Source: JAENVT01 sp039931555
GTDB lineage: Bacteria; Actinomycetota; Acidimicrobiia; Acidimicrobiales; Ilumatobacteraceae
Direction of reading: 5' to 3'
NCBI GenBank assembly: GCA_039931555.1
Contig: JBDTRP010000171.1
Coordinates: forward strand, 49,087 to 113,086
DNA length: 64,000 nucleotides
The translations under genes and the position numbers were made by a program. This document shows positions 29,958 through 37,051 of this stretch, in pieces. Each line of letters starts with the position of its first letter. Position 1 is the first letter of the stretch. The notes under the pieces are model-generated. The model made no database searches, had not been told where the DNA came from, and saw only the letters and a program-made list of their open reading frames with translations.

Positions 29958-31043
29958 TCAGCGTCGCCGTCGTTCCAGCCTGAGGATCAGGTCATCGTCG
30001 TGCGCAGGATAGAGATGGCCGTAGCGGTCGAGGACGACAGACACAGATGAATGGCCAGCGAGAGCGGCGACCTGCTTCGGGTGTGCGCCGTCAGCGATCC
30101 ACAGTGAGACGGCGGTATGTCGAAGATCGTGGATCCTCAGCGGGGCGAGGCCTGCACGACGGACGGCAGGCTCCCAGAACCTGCGTCGGAACAACGCTGG
30201 CCGAATGGGGTGGCCCTCTGGTGACTGGAAGACGAGGTCGTCGGGATCCATTCCATCTGCCCCGAGCGCGGCAAGCGCTTCGCACACGAAGGACGGTACC
30301 GGCACGGACCGAATGCTCGCCTTAGTCTTCGGCGGTCCGAAATGGATGCGTCCTTCGACGTCGACAAGTGTCTCGGTGACCCGAATGCGTTGGTCCTGCA
30401 GGTCGACTCGTGCCCACCGAAGTCCGAGGAGCTCTCCCAAGCGGAGACCGCCGAATCCGCCGACGAGCACGAACGCTCGATAGCGAGGGTCTATCGAATC
30501 TGCGAGCTGCCACAGCTCGTCCGAGCTGAGGAAGCGCATTTCCTTGTGCTCGATCTTCGGCAGCGGCAGCTTCGCCACGGGGTTGTGTGGGATCAATCGA
30601 TCCTCGAGCGCTGCGTTGATGGTTTTGTTGAGGACCTGCACGACCTTGTGGATGGTGGCCGGCGCGAGATCGCTGCCGTTCGGCGACCCGAGCCGCGCCA
30701 GCCACGAACGCAACGATGTGCGGTCGAGCTTGCCAAGTGGTGTATCGCCGAACACCGGGCGAATGTGCGACTTGTAGAACTGAGCGTCACGAGCGCGGGT
30801 GCTGGCGCGGAGGTTGGTCACCGTAGGCCACCATTGATCCCACCACTCGCCGACGGTGATCCGACCGAGCCTCGGGTCGATGAGAGCACCGCTCATCCGG
30901 TCCACCTCGACAAGGCTCACGTACCCGTCGGCCTCACGCTTGCGCTTGAACTGCTTCGAACGCTGGTGACCATCAGCAGTGCGAAACCGCACGAGGTACG
31001 CCCTCGAACCATCGCTTAATCGCTTCTCCACGATCGACGCCAC
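29958..31043 (-). CDS. Tyrosine-type site-specific integrase
   Basis: 361 residues that integrate the element into tRNA-Ala. After an arm-binding N-terminus (VEKRLSDGSRAYLVRFR) comes a SAM-like core-binding domain and the catalytic domain with R201 in GGLRLGE, K241 in PPKTKAS, H305 and R308 in HDLRHT, H331 in AGHSS and the nucleophile Y341 in DRYGHLY: a complete set. The gene ends the element next to attR. The GTG at 31043 is preferred over that at 31049 because GATAAT (31057-31052 on the minus strand) ends 8 nt upstream of it. Confidence 0.93.
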   Translation of the reverse strand: MASIVEKRLSDGSRAYLVRFRTADGHQRSKQFKRKREADGYVSLVEVDRMSGALIDPRLGRITVGEWWDQWWPTVTNLRASTRARDAQFYKSHIRPVFGDTPLGKLDRTSLRSWLARLGSPNGSDLAPATIHKVVQVLNKTINAALEDRLIPHNPVAKLPLPKIEHKEMRFLSSDELWQLADSIDPRYRAFVLVGGFGGLRLGELLGLRWARVDLQDQRIRVTETLVDVEGRIHFGPPKTKASIRSVPVPSFVCEALAALGADGMDPDDLVFQSPEGHPIRPALFRRRFWEPAVRRAGLAPLRIHDLRHTAVSLWIADGAHPKQVAALAGHSSVSVVLDRYGHLYPAHDDDLILRLERRRR

Positions 31044-31051
31044 GACCACAG

Positions 31052-31084
31052 ATTATCGAGCCAGGTGCACACCAGGTGCACAGA
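31052..31084 (-). promoter_or_regulatory. Integrase promoter overlapped by the right arm repeat
   Basis: Minus-strand GATAAT (31057-31052) is the -10. The 24-bp repeat at 31061-31084 (two CCAGGTGCACA units plus GA) covers the -35 position, so binding of integrase or excisionase there could shut off int transcription. Confidence 0.5.
31061..31084 (+). repeat. Right arm-type repeat of the element
   Basis: Identical over 24 bp to 19820-19843 and in the same orientation, 103 bp inside attR. See the left copy for the unit. Confidence 0.7.
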
Positions 31085-31143
31085 CCCATCAACACGGAAC
31101 GGACGGAGGCAGATTGTGTGGACAGAAAAGCCCTGGTCAGACA

Positions 31144-31155
31144 CCATACGTATGG
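31144..31155. repeat. 12-bp perfect palindrome near attR
   Basis: CCATACGTATGG lies between the right arm repeat and attR. It may be a protein binding site in the right end of the element. Confidence 0.4.
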
Positions 31156-31186
31156 GAAGAGGGCCACTGACCGAGGGCCCGATTCG

Positions 31187-31232
31187 CCTTTGCAAGGTAG
31201 ATGTCAGGGGTTCGATTCCCCTCGTCTCCACC
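31187..31232 (+). repeat. attR: tRNA-Ala 3' fragment
   Basis: Exact 46-bp copy of 19718-19763. It holds only the anticodon loop, T arm and acceptor 3' strand, so it is not a tRNA gene. It is also the left att site of the decayed element that follows. Confidence 0.93.
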
Positions 31233-31288
31233 GGAGAATGGCCCGCTCAGACCAAGTGATGCCCGCCCAGGCGGGGCCTCAGTCGTTC

Positions 31289-31301
31289 CCAGGTGCACAG
31301 A
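31289..31301 (+). repeat. Single arm-type repeat of the relic element
   Basis: CCAGGTGCACAGA, one unit instead of the tandem pair, 56 bp to the right of the att repeat. Confidence 0.65.
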
Positions 31302-31330
31302 AGTCGCGCTACACGGCAACATCTGGTGAA

Positions 31331-31369
31331 CTGAGACGGACTCGTCGGACAAGGCGAGATCCGTCTCAG
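31331..31369. terminator. Long hairpin upstream of vapB
   Basis: CTGAGACGGA and TCCGTCTCAG form a perfect 10-bp stem, extended by CTCG/CGAG inside with one bulged base. No T tract follows. It may be a terminator or an operator for the VapB promoter 33 bp downstream. Confidence 0.5.
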
Positions 31370-31401
31370 ATCGACCCTGCCCTGTTGTGGAACCAACCCT
31401 A

Positions 31402-31430
31402 TTGATCCGGAGAGTATGAAGAAGTATGAT
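31402..31430 (+). promoter_or_regulatory. vapBC promoter (leaderless)
   Basis: TTGATC (31402-31407), a 17-nt spacer and TATGAT (31425-31430); the ATG of vapB follows after 6 nt. It is the best -35/-10 pair in the window. Two AGTATGA copies, 31413-31419 and 31423-31429, overlap it as a possible operator. Confidence 0.7.
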
Positions 31431-31436
31431 TTCCAC

Positions 31437-31661
31437 ATGTCCGTCGAACGAATCACCGTCTCGCTCGAAACCGAACTGGCCGCGGCAGTTCGCGACGCGG
31501 CTGATGCCGACGAGCAGAACGTGTCGTCGTGGTTGTCGAATGCCGCTCGGCGGCAACTCGCGGCGCGGGGTCTTCGAGAGGTGATTGCCGCGTGGGAGGC
31601 CGAGCATGGCCCGTTCGGTGAAACCGAACTCGCCGCCGCTCGAGCGCGAGTTGGAGCGTGA
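31437..31661 (+). CDS. VapB-like ribbon-helix-helix antitoxin
   Basis: 74 residues. SVERITVSLETELAAAVRDA is the RHH strand and first helix; DEQNVSSWLSNAARRQLA the second. The C-terminal half (VIAAWEAEHGPFGETELAAA) is the toxin-wrapping tail common in actinobacterial VapB proteins. The ATG at 31437 is preferred to the in-frame ATG at 31416, which lies between the -35 and -10 of the promoter. It overlaps vapC by 4 nt. It would bind VapC and repress the operon. Confidence 0.82.
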   Translation: MSVERITVSLETELAAAVRDAADADEQNVSSWLSNAARRQLAARGLREVIAAWEAEHGPFGETELAAARARVGA

Positions 31662-32053
31662 CGGCTCTTGTTCTCGACGCCGGTGCCCTGATCGCCCTGG
31701 ATCGAAACGACCGAGTCGTGTGGGCGATGCTGAGGGTGGCCGCGGACGATGGCTCCACCGTCCAGGTACCCGCCGGCGCCATCGCCCAGGCATGGCGAGA
31801 CGGCGCCCGGCAGGCTCTGCTGTCTCGCGCCCTAGGGCATTGCGACGAGGTTCCACTCGACGGCCTCATGGCGCGTGCCGCCGGCTTGCTCTGTGGGCGG
31901 GCGGGAAGTGCCGATGTCATTGATGCTTCGGTAGCGGTGACGGCGGCGGCAGTCGCCCGTCATGAGACCGTGGCGATTGCGACTTCGGATCCCGGCGACG
32001 TGCGCCAGCTCCTGTCGGTCCTCGATGTCTCGGCGCGAGTCGTTCAGGTCTGA
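31658..32053 (+). CDS. VapC-like PIN-domain toxin
   Basis: 131 residues of the PIN ribonuclease fold. Acidic metal ligands are visible: D7 in LVLDAGALIALD, D98-equivalent in SADVIDASVAV, and the aspartates of ATSDPGDVRQL near the end. A GTG start overlaps the antitoxin stop (GTGA). Such toxins cut specific RNAs, often tRNA or rRNA, when the antitoxin is lost. In a relic element the pair may persist because its loss is harmful to the cell. Confidence 0.82.
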   Translation: MTALVLDAGALIALDRNDRVVWAMLRVAADDGSTVQVPAGAIAQAWRDGARQALLSRALGHCDEVPLDGLMARAAGLLCGRAGSADVIDASVAVTAAAVARHETVAIATSDPGDVRQLLSVLDVSARVVQV

Positions 32054-32306
32054 AGTCCTCGCCGCACCTGCGCGAGTACCGCGTGCCACAACGGTGCGGT
32101 GGTGTCGCCTGCTTGCCCTTCTCGCCAAGCGCTCAGACGCGCGTTCTGTGCCGTCTGGCGTCCTTGAAGCCCGACCCGACAGACCTACAACAACCCCAAA
32201 CGACGACATCTCAACAATCCCCGATCAGCCACGTGCGCTTCTCCCCGAGAAGCAACCCGCAGCCTCACCGATTACCGGAATATCTACAGATCTGGCGCGG
32301 ATCAAT

Positions 32307-32618
32307 TCAAGCCGACGACCGTCGCGAGAGCATCGTCCAGGGCCAGATCTCCTCGACCGTGACGTGACCGACGCGCTTGCCCAAGCGCTGGATGTCGACT
32401 GCTCCGAGCTGCTCGACGAGGACCCGCGTGACCGTCCCTCCAACTTCGATCTCGGGTCGGAACGACGCTGGCCGGGCGCTCCTCGATGTCGGTGCAACGA
32501 TCACGACCGACCGCGGCAACAGTTCATCGGCTTGCACTACGACAGCGAAGCGTTCTCTGGCATGCTCATGTCTGATGCCTCTCGGTACACGAAATCTGTA
32601 CACCTCACCGCGCCGCAC
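32307..32618 (-). CDS. MazF/PemK-like toxin
   Basis: 103 residues. RRGEVYRFRVPRG at the start, RERFAVVVQADELL and VVIVAPTSRSAR in the middle, and VLVEQLGAVDIQRLGKRVG are the successive strands of the MazF mRNA-interferase fold. It is read from a GTG that overlaps the end of the antitoxin gene by 14 nt. It converges with vapC across a 253-nt gap in which I see nothing. The catalytic Arg and Ser/Thr positions look kept (RERFAVV, PTSRS). Confidence 0.8.
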   Translation of the reverse strand: MRRGEVYRFRVPRGIRHEHARERFAVVVQADELLPRSVVIVAPTSRSARPASFRPEIEVGGTVTRVLVEQLGAVDIQRLGKRVGHVTVEEIWPWTMLSRRSSA

Positions 32619-32754
32619 GCATCGACTCCATCAGTGATGCGACCGAAACCATCTCGGCGCGGTCCTCTTCAGACAGTGTCAGCCCCGAAGCCTCGAGCAT
32701 CCGAAGAGCCCGTTCCGCGTCATCATCGAGCCTGACCGAGATTGCCTTCGCCAT
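32605..32754 (-). CDS. RHH antitoxin of the MazF-like toxin
   Basis: 49 residues: MAKAISVRLDDDAERALRML is a ribbon-helix-helix start, followed by EASGLTLSEEDRAEMVSVAS and a short tail. Length and fold match the small RHH antitoxins paired with PemK/MazF toxins in actinobacteria. The start is an ATG (32754) in a frame that stays open far upstream through non-coding remnants, so an earlier start cannot be fully excluded. Translation is coupled to the toxin gene. Confidence 0.72.
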   Translation of the reverse strand: MAKAISVRLDDDAERALRMLEASGLTLSEEDRAEMVSVASLMESMRAAR

Positions 32755-32831
32755 CCACAAGTAGGACACTTCGTCATACATCACCCAAGCCACCAGGCAG
32801 TTCGGTACACACCCGGCCATCGAGGAAGTGC

Positions 32832-32897
32832 GTACTTTCGGCGCGCACTGTCTGCTCCGAAAGTACAAACTTCGATGGCAACCGCCTGCATTTGTAC
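32832..32897. promoter_or_regulatory. Nested inverted repeats upstream of the MazEF-like pair
   Basis: GTACTTTCGG (32832-32841) and CCGAAAGTAC (32857-32866) form a perfect 10-bp inverted repeat. GTACAAA (32863-32869) and TTTGTAC (32891-32897) form another that shares GTAC. They could be operators or the relic of a promoter region. Confidence 0.45.
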
Positions 32898-32908
32898 GTC
32901 TGGGGCGG

Positions 32909-33031
32909 TCAGACGTCGATGATCTGGATTCTGCGCCGAGCCGTCGATACCAGCAGTTCGATGTCGGATCGGTCCGACGTGGCGACCGCGTCGATGGCGC
33001 TGACGTTGTCGGGAACCGTGCGACGAAGCGC
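32909..33031 (-). pseudogene. C-terminal fragment of a VapC-like gene
   Basis: The minus strand encodes VPDNVSAIDAVATSDRSDIE and ends RRRIQIIDV before a stop, which is the end of a PIN domain (ATSDxxDI metal-binding loop). The N-terminal two thirds are missing, and the fragment joins directly to the integrase remnant. Confidence 0.55.
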
Positions 33032-33260
33032 GCCGGCGCGCGATCGCTGCCGCTCGGCGACCCGAGCCGCGCCAGCCACGACCTCAACGATGTACGGTCA
33101 AGCTTGCCTAATGGTGTGTCGGCGAACACCGAGAGGATCTGCGACTTGTAGAACTGAGCGTCACGAGCGCGGGTACTGGCGCGGAGGTTGGTCCCCGTGG
33201 GCCACCATTGATCCCACCACTCGCCGACGGTGATCAGACCGAGCCTCGGGTCGATCAGAG
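33032..33260 (-). pseudogene. Integrase remnant
   Basis: About 230 bp that encode a near-identical copy of integrase residues 53-129: ALIDPRLGLITVGEWWDQWW, RASTRARDAQFYKS and LDRTSLRSWLARLGSP match the intact protein with few changes. The N-terminal 50 residues and the whole catalytic domain are gone. The DNA match with 30660-30890 is also close, so the two elements are close relatives and decay is fairly recent. Confidence 0.85.
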
Positions 33261-33405
33261 CCTGGTCAGGACACATGCGAGCGGGAACAGGCTCGTTGAC
33301 TCGACGGGGAACGACACGCAGATGAGCAGTGCTGATCGGCGTCGAACAGAGCCTGAGGACTCTGCGGTGGGGGTCTAACGTCTCTTTCGCGGGCTCCGTC
33401 CGCCA

Positions 33406-34536
33406 ATGCATTGTGAACGTGTGAATTTGCTCGATCCAGCGCGTCTGAATGCGCTCCACGGCCGCAGCCTGATGACGACCCACGACTGGTCGACGGCCGA
33501 CCTCGACACACTCCTCGCCACAGCGACCCGGCTCGAGGCGCTCGACCGTGCCGGGGTGTGCATGGACATGCTGCGCGGCGAACTCGCCTACGCCATGTTC
33601 TTCGACAACTCGACCCGCACGAAGTCGGCGTGGGCAGGCGCAGCGGCTCGTCTCGGTATGCACCCGGTGATCGTCGATGGCTCCTCCACCCAGATATCGC
33701 ACGGCGAGACTGCCGAGGAAACCGGGGCCATGCTCGGGATGAACGCCCATGCACTCGGGGTGCGTCACGACCTGATCCTCGGCGAGGGCAACGCCTTCAT
33801 GCGCGACGTACAACGAGGCATCGACGCCTACCTCGCCGCCACCGATGACACACGTGTGGTCCCGATCGTCAACCTGCAATGCGACATCGATCACCCGACA
33901 CAGTCCATGGCCGACCTGCTGTGGCTGCGCGGGCACTTCGGGGGCTCCGTCGCCGACCGGCGGATCACCGTGTCGTGGGCCTACTCGCCGAGCTACGCCA
34001 AGCCGTTGTCAGTGCCTCAGGGTCTCGTGTCGCTGCTCACTCGATTTGGCGCCCACGTGACGCTGGCCCATCCGCCTGGCTACGAGCTGCTCGCCGAGCC
34101 GATGGCCTGGGCCGCCGAGGGCGCCGCCGCATCAGGCGGCTCGTTCCGGGTAGCGCACGACATGGACGACGCGTTCTCCGGTGCGGAGGCCGTGTACCCA
34201 AAGTCGTGGGGTCCCCAGACGTTGATGTTCGAGCGTGTGGCCGCCAACCGTGCCGGCGACAAAGACGCGTTGGGCGAGATCGAGCAGCGGGCGCTGGCCA
34301 GCAATGCCCAACACCGTTCGTGGATCTGCGATGAACGGCGAATGGCACTGACAGCCGACGCGCTTTACCTCCACTGCCTGCCTGCCGACATCGGCGCAGA
34401 GGTGAGCCCGGGCGTGATGGAACGGTTCCGCGTGGCTGTGGCCCGCGAGGCGAACAAGAAGGTGTACGTGATCATGGCGCTGCTCGCCACAGCAAAGGTG
34501 CCCGATCTCGCCGCGACTCTCAACAGAGGTATCTGA
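33406..34536 (+). CDS. ygeW: YgeW-type carbamoyltransferase
   Basis: 376 residues of the aspartate/ornithine carbamoyltransferase fold. The carbamoyl-phosphate loop FFDNSTRTKSAW is near residue 65, and YLHCLPADIGAEVSP near residue 325 is the HCLP motif. NLQCDIDHPTQSMADLLWL matches the H-P-x-Q strand. Together with the downstream YgeY-type hydrolase and carbamate kinase this points to the knotted transcarbamylase YgeW, a catabolic enzyme whose substrate is not firmly known, rather than arginine-biosynthetic ArgF. A possible -10 (TAACGT) is at 33376-33381. The GTG at 33421 is an alternative start. Confidence 0.82.
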   Translation: MHCERVNLLDPARLNALHGRSLMTTHDWSTADLDTLLATATRLEALDRAGVCMDMLRGELAYAMFFDNSTRTKSAWAGAAARLGMHPVIVDGSSTQISHGETAEETGAMLGMNAHALGVRHDLILGEGNAFMRDVQRGIDAYLAATDDTRVVPIVNLQCDIDHPTQSMADLLWLRGHFGGSVADRRITVSWAYSPSYAKPLSVPQGLVSLLTRFGAHVTLAHPPGYELLAEPMAWAAEGAAASGGSFRVAHDMDDAFSGAEAVYPKSWGPQTLMFERVAANRAGDKDALGEIEQRALASNAQHRSWICDERRMALTADALYLHCLPADIGAEVSPGVMERFRVAVAREANKKVYVIMALLATAKVPDLAATLNRGI

Positions 34537-36116
34537 TGCACGACATCGATGTGTCCAAGCTCGACCACAGGGTGGCCGAACTCGCCGAGCAGTATCGACC
34601 GCTGGCTGTCGCCATCTTGAAGGAGGCCATCCGCATTCCGGCGGACGAGGTCGACCGGTCGGTCGACGACGGTGGCGACCCTCGCTCGGGGCTCTCCAAC
34701 CATGAGGGACGCCGGCTCAACTTCCTGCGAGACACGATCATCGACATCGAGGCGGTCAGGCACGCCGACGATGTGTCGTTCGACGACTATGGCAACCTCG
34801 TGTGGGTCGTGCGCGATCCGTTCGATGGCGTGGCGCCCGAACACCAGCGGATCATCTACTTCGACGGCCACTCCGACACGGTGCAAGCCCTGCGCACCCA
34901 GTGGCATGACAAGCTCGGCGACGCTGTCGATCCCTACAACGGGTTGGTTGAAGGCACAGAACTGGCCCCCGCAGCGTTGCGCGCCCAACTGGGTTACCTA
35001 CCTCCCGACGACGAGTGGCACCACCTCGTCTTCGGCCGCGGCTCGGCCGACCAGTTGGCCGGCGTTGTCTCCCAGATCATTGCCACGAAGATCATGCTCG
35101 AGTTGGTGGATGATGGTGCGCTGCACGGGGCCATCGTGCGGTCGTACGCCACCGCCGCCGAGGAAGACAACGACGGCGGCGGGCCGCGCCATGTCATGGT
35201 CGACGTGTTGCCGGGGGCCGGTGCCGACATGATCCCCGACGTGGTGATACTCACCGAGGGCACGGGAGACGCCATCAAGGGAGCGCTCGGCATCTACCGC
35301 GGCCAGCGGGGACGGATGCAGATCGAGGTCACGGTCGTCGGGCGTTCATGTCACGGCTCGATGCCCTTCGAGGGGCTCAATCCTCTCGAGCATGGGGGCG
35401 CGATTCTCGCCGAGGCGGCGCAACGCCATGCCGCCGGGGAAGGAATGGCTGACCATCCGTTCCTCGGGCGGGGCACCCGAACCGCCTCGTGGTCGGTGCT
35501 CGACACCCCCAGTGACTGCGCCGTGCCCGACCGCTTCGTGTTCCGGTTCGATCGGCGGCTCACCGTCGGTGAAACTCCCGAGCAGGCGGTGGCCGACATC
35601 GACGCTCTCGACGCCGTGGCGGCAGCACGCGCCGCCGGGTTGACCGTCACGGTCGACGTGCCGCGCTACACGCAGCCGACATGGCGGTCGTATCCGGTCG
35701 ACAACGCCCAGGTCTACCCGGGATGGATCACACCCGAGGAGCACCCGTCGATCCGCGCCGCTGTCGACGCTTACCGGCGCGTCGTCACGCCGTACGTCGT
35801 CGAGCCAACGGGTGGAGCCGTGGGCGGGGCGCTGCATGCCGACCCCCGAGTTGACAAGTGGATCTTCTCGACCGACGGCGTGGGCTTTCCGATCGCCGTC
35901 GACGATGCCACGATCGACATCGGGCCGGAGAAGGCCTGGGTGGTGTCGGGAGCGGTGAAGCACCCACCGATGTTCGGTATCGGAGCCGGCATCGAGCAGA
36001 ACACCCATCGCATCGGTGAATGCGTCGACAGTCGCGAGTTGCAGCACGCCATCGCCGTGCTCGCCCGCTTCCCGCGCTCGTTCGTCGACATCGCCCGGCC
36101 CGGCGGCGAGAGCTGA
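34536..36116 (+). CDS. YgeY-like M20 metallohydrolase
   Basis: 526 residues of the M20 zinc hydrolase fold. Metal ligands are visible in IYFDGHSDTV (His, Asp), GRGSADQLAGV (Asp), ATAAEEDNDGG (Glu pair) and GGAVGGALHADPRV (His). RGQRGRMQIEVTVVGRSCHG is close to the YgeY dimerisation domain. It is longer than the usual 400 residues because of an insert after the first metal motif (about residues 115-165). It starts at the last base of the ygeW stop. It would release an amino or carbamoyl product for the transferase, which is inference. Confidence 0.78.
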   Translation: MHDIDVSKLDHRVAELAEQYRPLAVAILKEAIRIPADEVDRSVDDGGDPRSGLSNHEGRRLNFLRDTIIDIEAVRHADDVSFDDYGNLVWVVRDPFDGVAPEHQRIIYFDGHSDTVQALRTQWHDKLGDAVDPYNGLVEGTELAPAALRAQLGYLPPDDEWHHLVFGRGSADQLAGVVSQIIATKIMLELVDDGALHGAIVRSYATAAEEDNDGGGPRHVMVDVLPGAGADMIPDVVILTEGTGDAIKGALGIYRGQRGRMQIEVTVVGRSCHGSMPFEGLNPLEHGGAILAEAAQRHAAGEGMADHPFLGRGTRTASWSVLDTPSDCAVPDRFVFRFDRRLTVGETPEQAVADIDALDAVAAARAAGLTVTVDVPRYTQPTWRSYPVDNAQVYPGWITPEEHPSIRAAVDAYRRVVTPYVVEPTGGAVGGALHADPRVDKWIFSTDGVGFPIAVDDATIDIGPEKAWVVSGAVKHPPMFGIGAGIEQNTHRIGECVDSRELQHAIAVLARFPRSFVDIARPGGES

Positions 36117-36117
36117 C

Positions 36118-37050
36118 GTGCGCCTCGTCGTCGCTCTCGGCGGGAACGCGCTCCTGCGGCGAGGCGAGCGACCCGACGCAGAACCGCAACGCCTCAACGT
36201 GGTTCATGCCGTCGAGTCCCTCGCCCCGTTCGCCGCGGAACACGAACTCGTCGTCACTCATGGGAACGGCCCGCAGGTCGGGGTGCTGGCGCTGGAGTCG
36301 GCGGCCGACCCCATGCTGACCATCCCTTTCCCACTCGATCCCCTCGGCGCCGAGACGCAAGGCCTCATCGGCTACTGGCTGGCCCAGGGCCTCGGCAACG
36401 CACTACCGGGGCGACGCATCGCCGCCCTTCTCACCCAGTGCGTCGTCGACGCCAGTGATCCGGCCTTCGCCACGCCCACCAAGTTCGTCGGGCCGACGTA
36501 CGACGAAGCCACTGCCCGCGGGCTGGCCGCCGAGCGGAATTGGGCGGTGGCCCCAGACGGCGGGTCGTGGCGGCGGGTCGTGGCATCGCCGGAACCCCGG
36601 CGCGTCGTGGAGGCCGACGTCGTGAGGTTGCTCGTCGAGGCGGGCGTGGTCGTCGTCTGCGCCGGCGGCGGCGGGGTGCCCGTGGTTGAGACATCGGCGG
36701 GCGCGCTCGAGGGCGTGGAGGCCGTCATCGACAAGGACCACACGTCGGCGTTGCTGGCCGAAGTGCTCGGCGCCGACGCTCTGCTCTTGCTCACCGACGT
36801 TGCCGGCGTGGAAACCGACTTCGGCCAGCCGGGGTCGGAGGTGATGCGCGAGGTGACGCCCGCGGAGCTGCGCGCCCACCACTTCCCGGCCGGCTCGATG
36901 GGTCCCAAGGTGGATGCTGTATGCCGGTTCGTGGAGCGCACGGGTGGCATCGCGGCGATCGGTTCGCTCAACGAGGCTGTGGCTGTCCTCGCCGGAACCT
37001 CGGGCACACGGGTGACGTGTCGGCACCGCGTAGATCTCCTCCGGTCCTGA
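36118..37050 (+). CDS. Carbamate kinase
   Basis: 310 residues. RLVVALGGNALLRRG opens the protein, THGNGPQVGVLALES is the carbamate site, VVVVCAGGGGVPVVE and VIDKDHTSALLAEVLGADAL, then LLLTDVAGV, are the nucleotide-binding strands of the amino-acid-kinase fold. It converts carbamoyl phosphate and ADP to ATP, ammonia and CO2, the energy-yielding last step for the transferase product. The start is a GTG two bases after the ygeY stop. The frame is open upstream, but only as shadow. Confidence 0.88.
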   Translation: MRLVVALGGNALLRRGERPDAEPQRLNVVHAVESLAPFAAEHELVVTHGNGPQVGVLALESAADPMLTIPFPLDPLGAETQGLIGYWLAQGLGNALPGRRIAALLTQCVVDASDPAFATPTKFVGPTYDEATARGLAAERNWAVAPDGGSWRRVVASPEPRRVVEADVVRLLVEAGVVVVCAGGGGVPVVETSAGALEGVEAVIDKDHTSALLAEVLGADALLLLTDVAGVETDFGQPGSEVMREVTPAELRAHHFPAGSMGPKVDAVCRFVERTGGIAAIGSLNEAVAVLAGTSGTRVTCRHRVDLLRS

Positions 37051-37051
37051 G

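Larger units (their letters stand above)
19764..31232. mobile_element. Integrated mobilizable element at tRNA-Ala
   Basis: About 11.5 kb bounded by the 46-bp att repeats. It encodes, left to right, an ECF sigma factor plus membrane protein, a BrnT-like/RHH toxin-antitoxin pair, an excisionase-like HTH protein, a winged-helix-like protein, a MobF relaxase-helicase, a methyltransferase on the opposite strand, a second sigma plus membrane-protein pair, and a tyrosine integrase next to attR. Iterons and arm-type repeats are described separately. No FtsK/TraB translocase, coupling protein or type IV secretion gene is seen, so transfer would need a helper. Confidence 0.9.
31233..33330. mobile_element. 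Decayed second element in tandem
   Basis: About 2.1 kb of relic. A CCAGGTGCACAGA arm site begins 56 bp after its att site, the same distance as in the intact element. It retains VapBC and MazEF-like modules, a VapC fragment and an integrase fragment on the minus strand. At 33261 the right-end motif CCTGGTCAG, followed by ACACATGCG, resembles the intact right end (31132, ACACCATACG). No clear third att copy was found, so the right limit is approximate. Confidence 0.7.

Noticed and set aside
31187..31232. Second tRNA-Ala gene
   Set aside because: Only the 3' 46 bp are present; the acceptor 5' strand and D arm are missing. It is the attR copy.
19764..31232. Self-transmissible conjugative element
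   Set aside because: No translocase, coupling protein or mating-pair gene was found in the 11.5 kb, so only mobilization by a helper is supported.
32605..33936. A single 443-codon gene on the minus strand
   Set aside because: The frame strings together antisense of ygeW, an integrase fragment and the short RHH antitoxin. Only the last 49 codons form a real gene.
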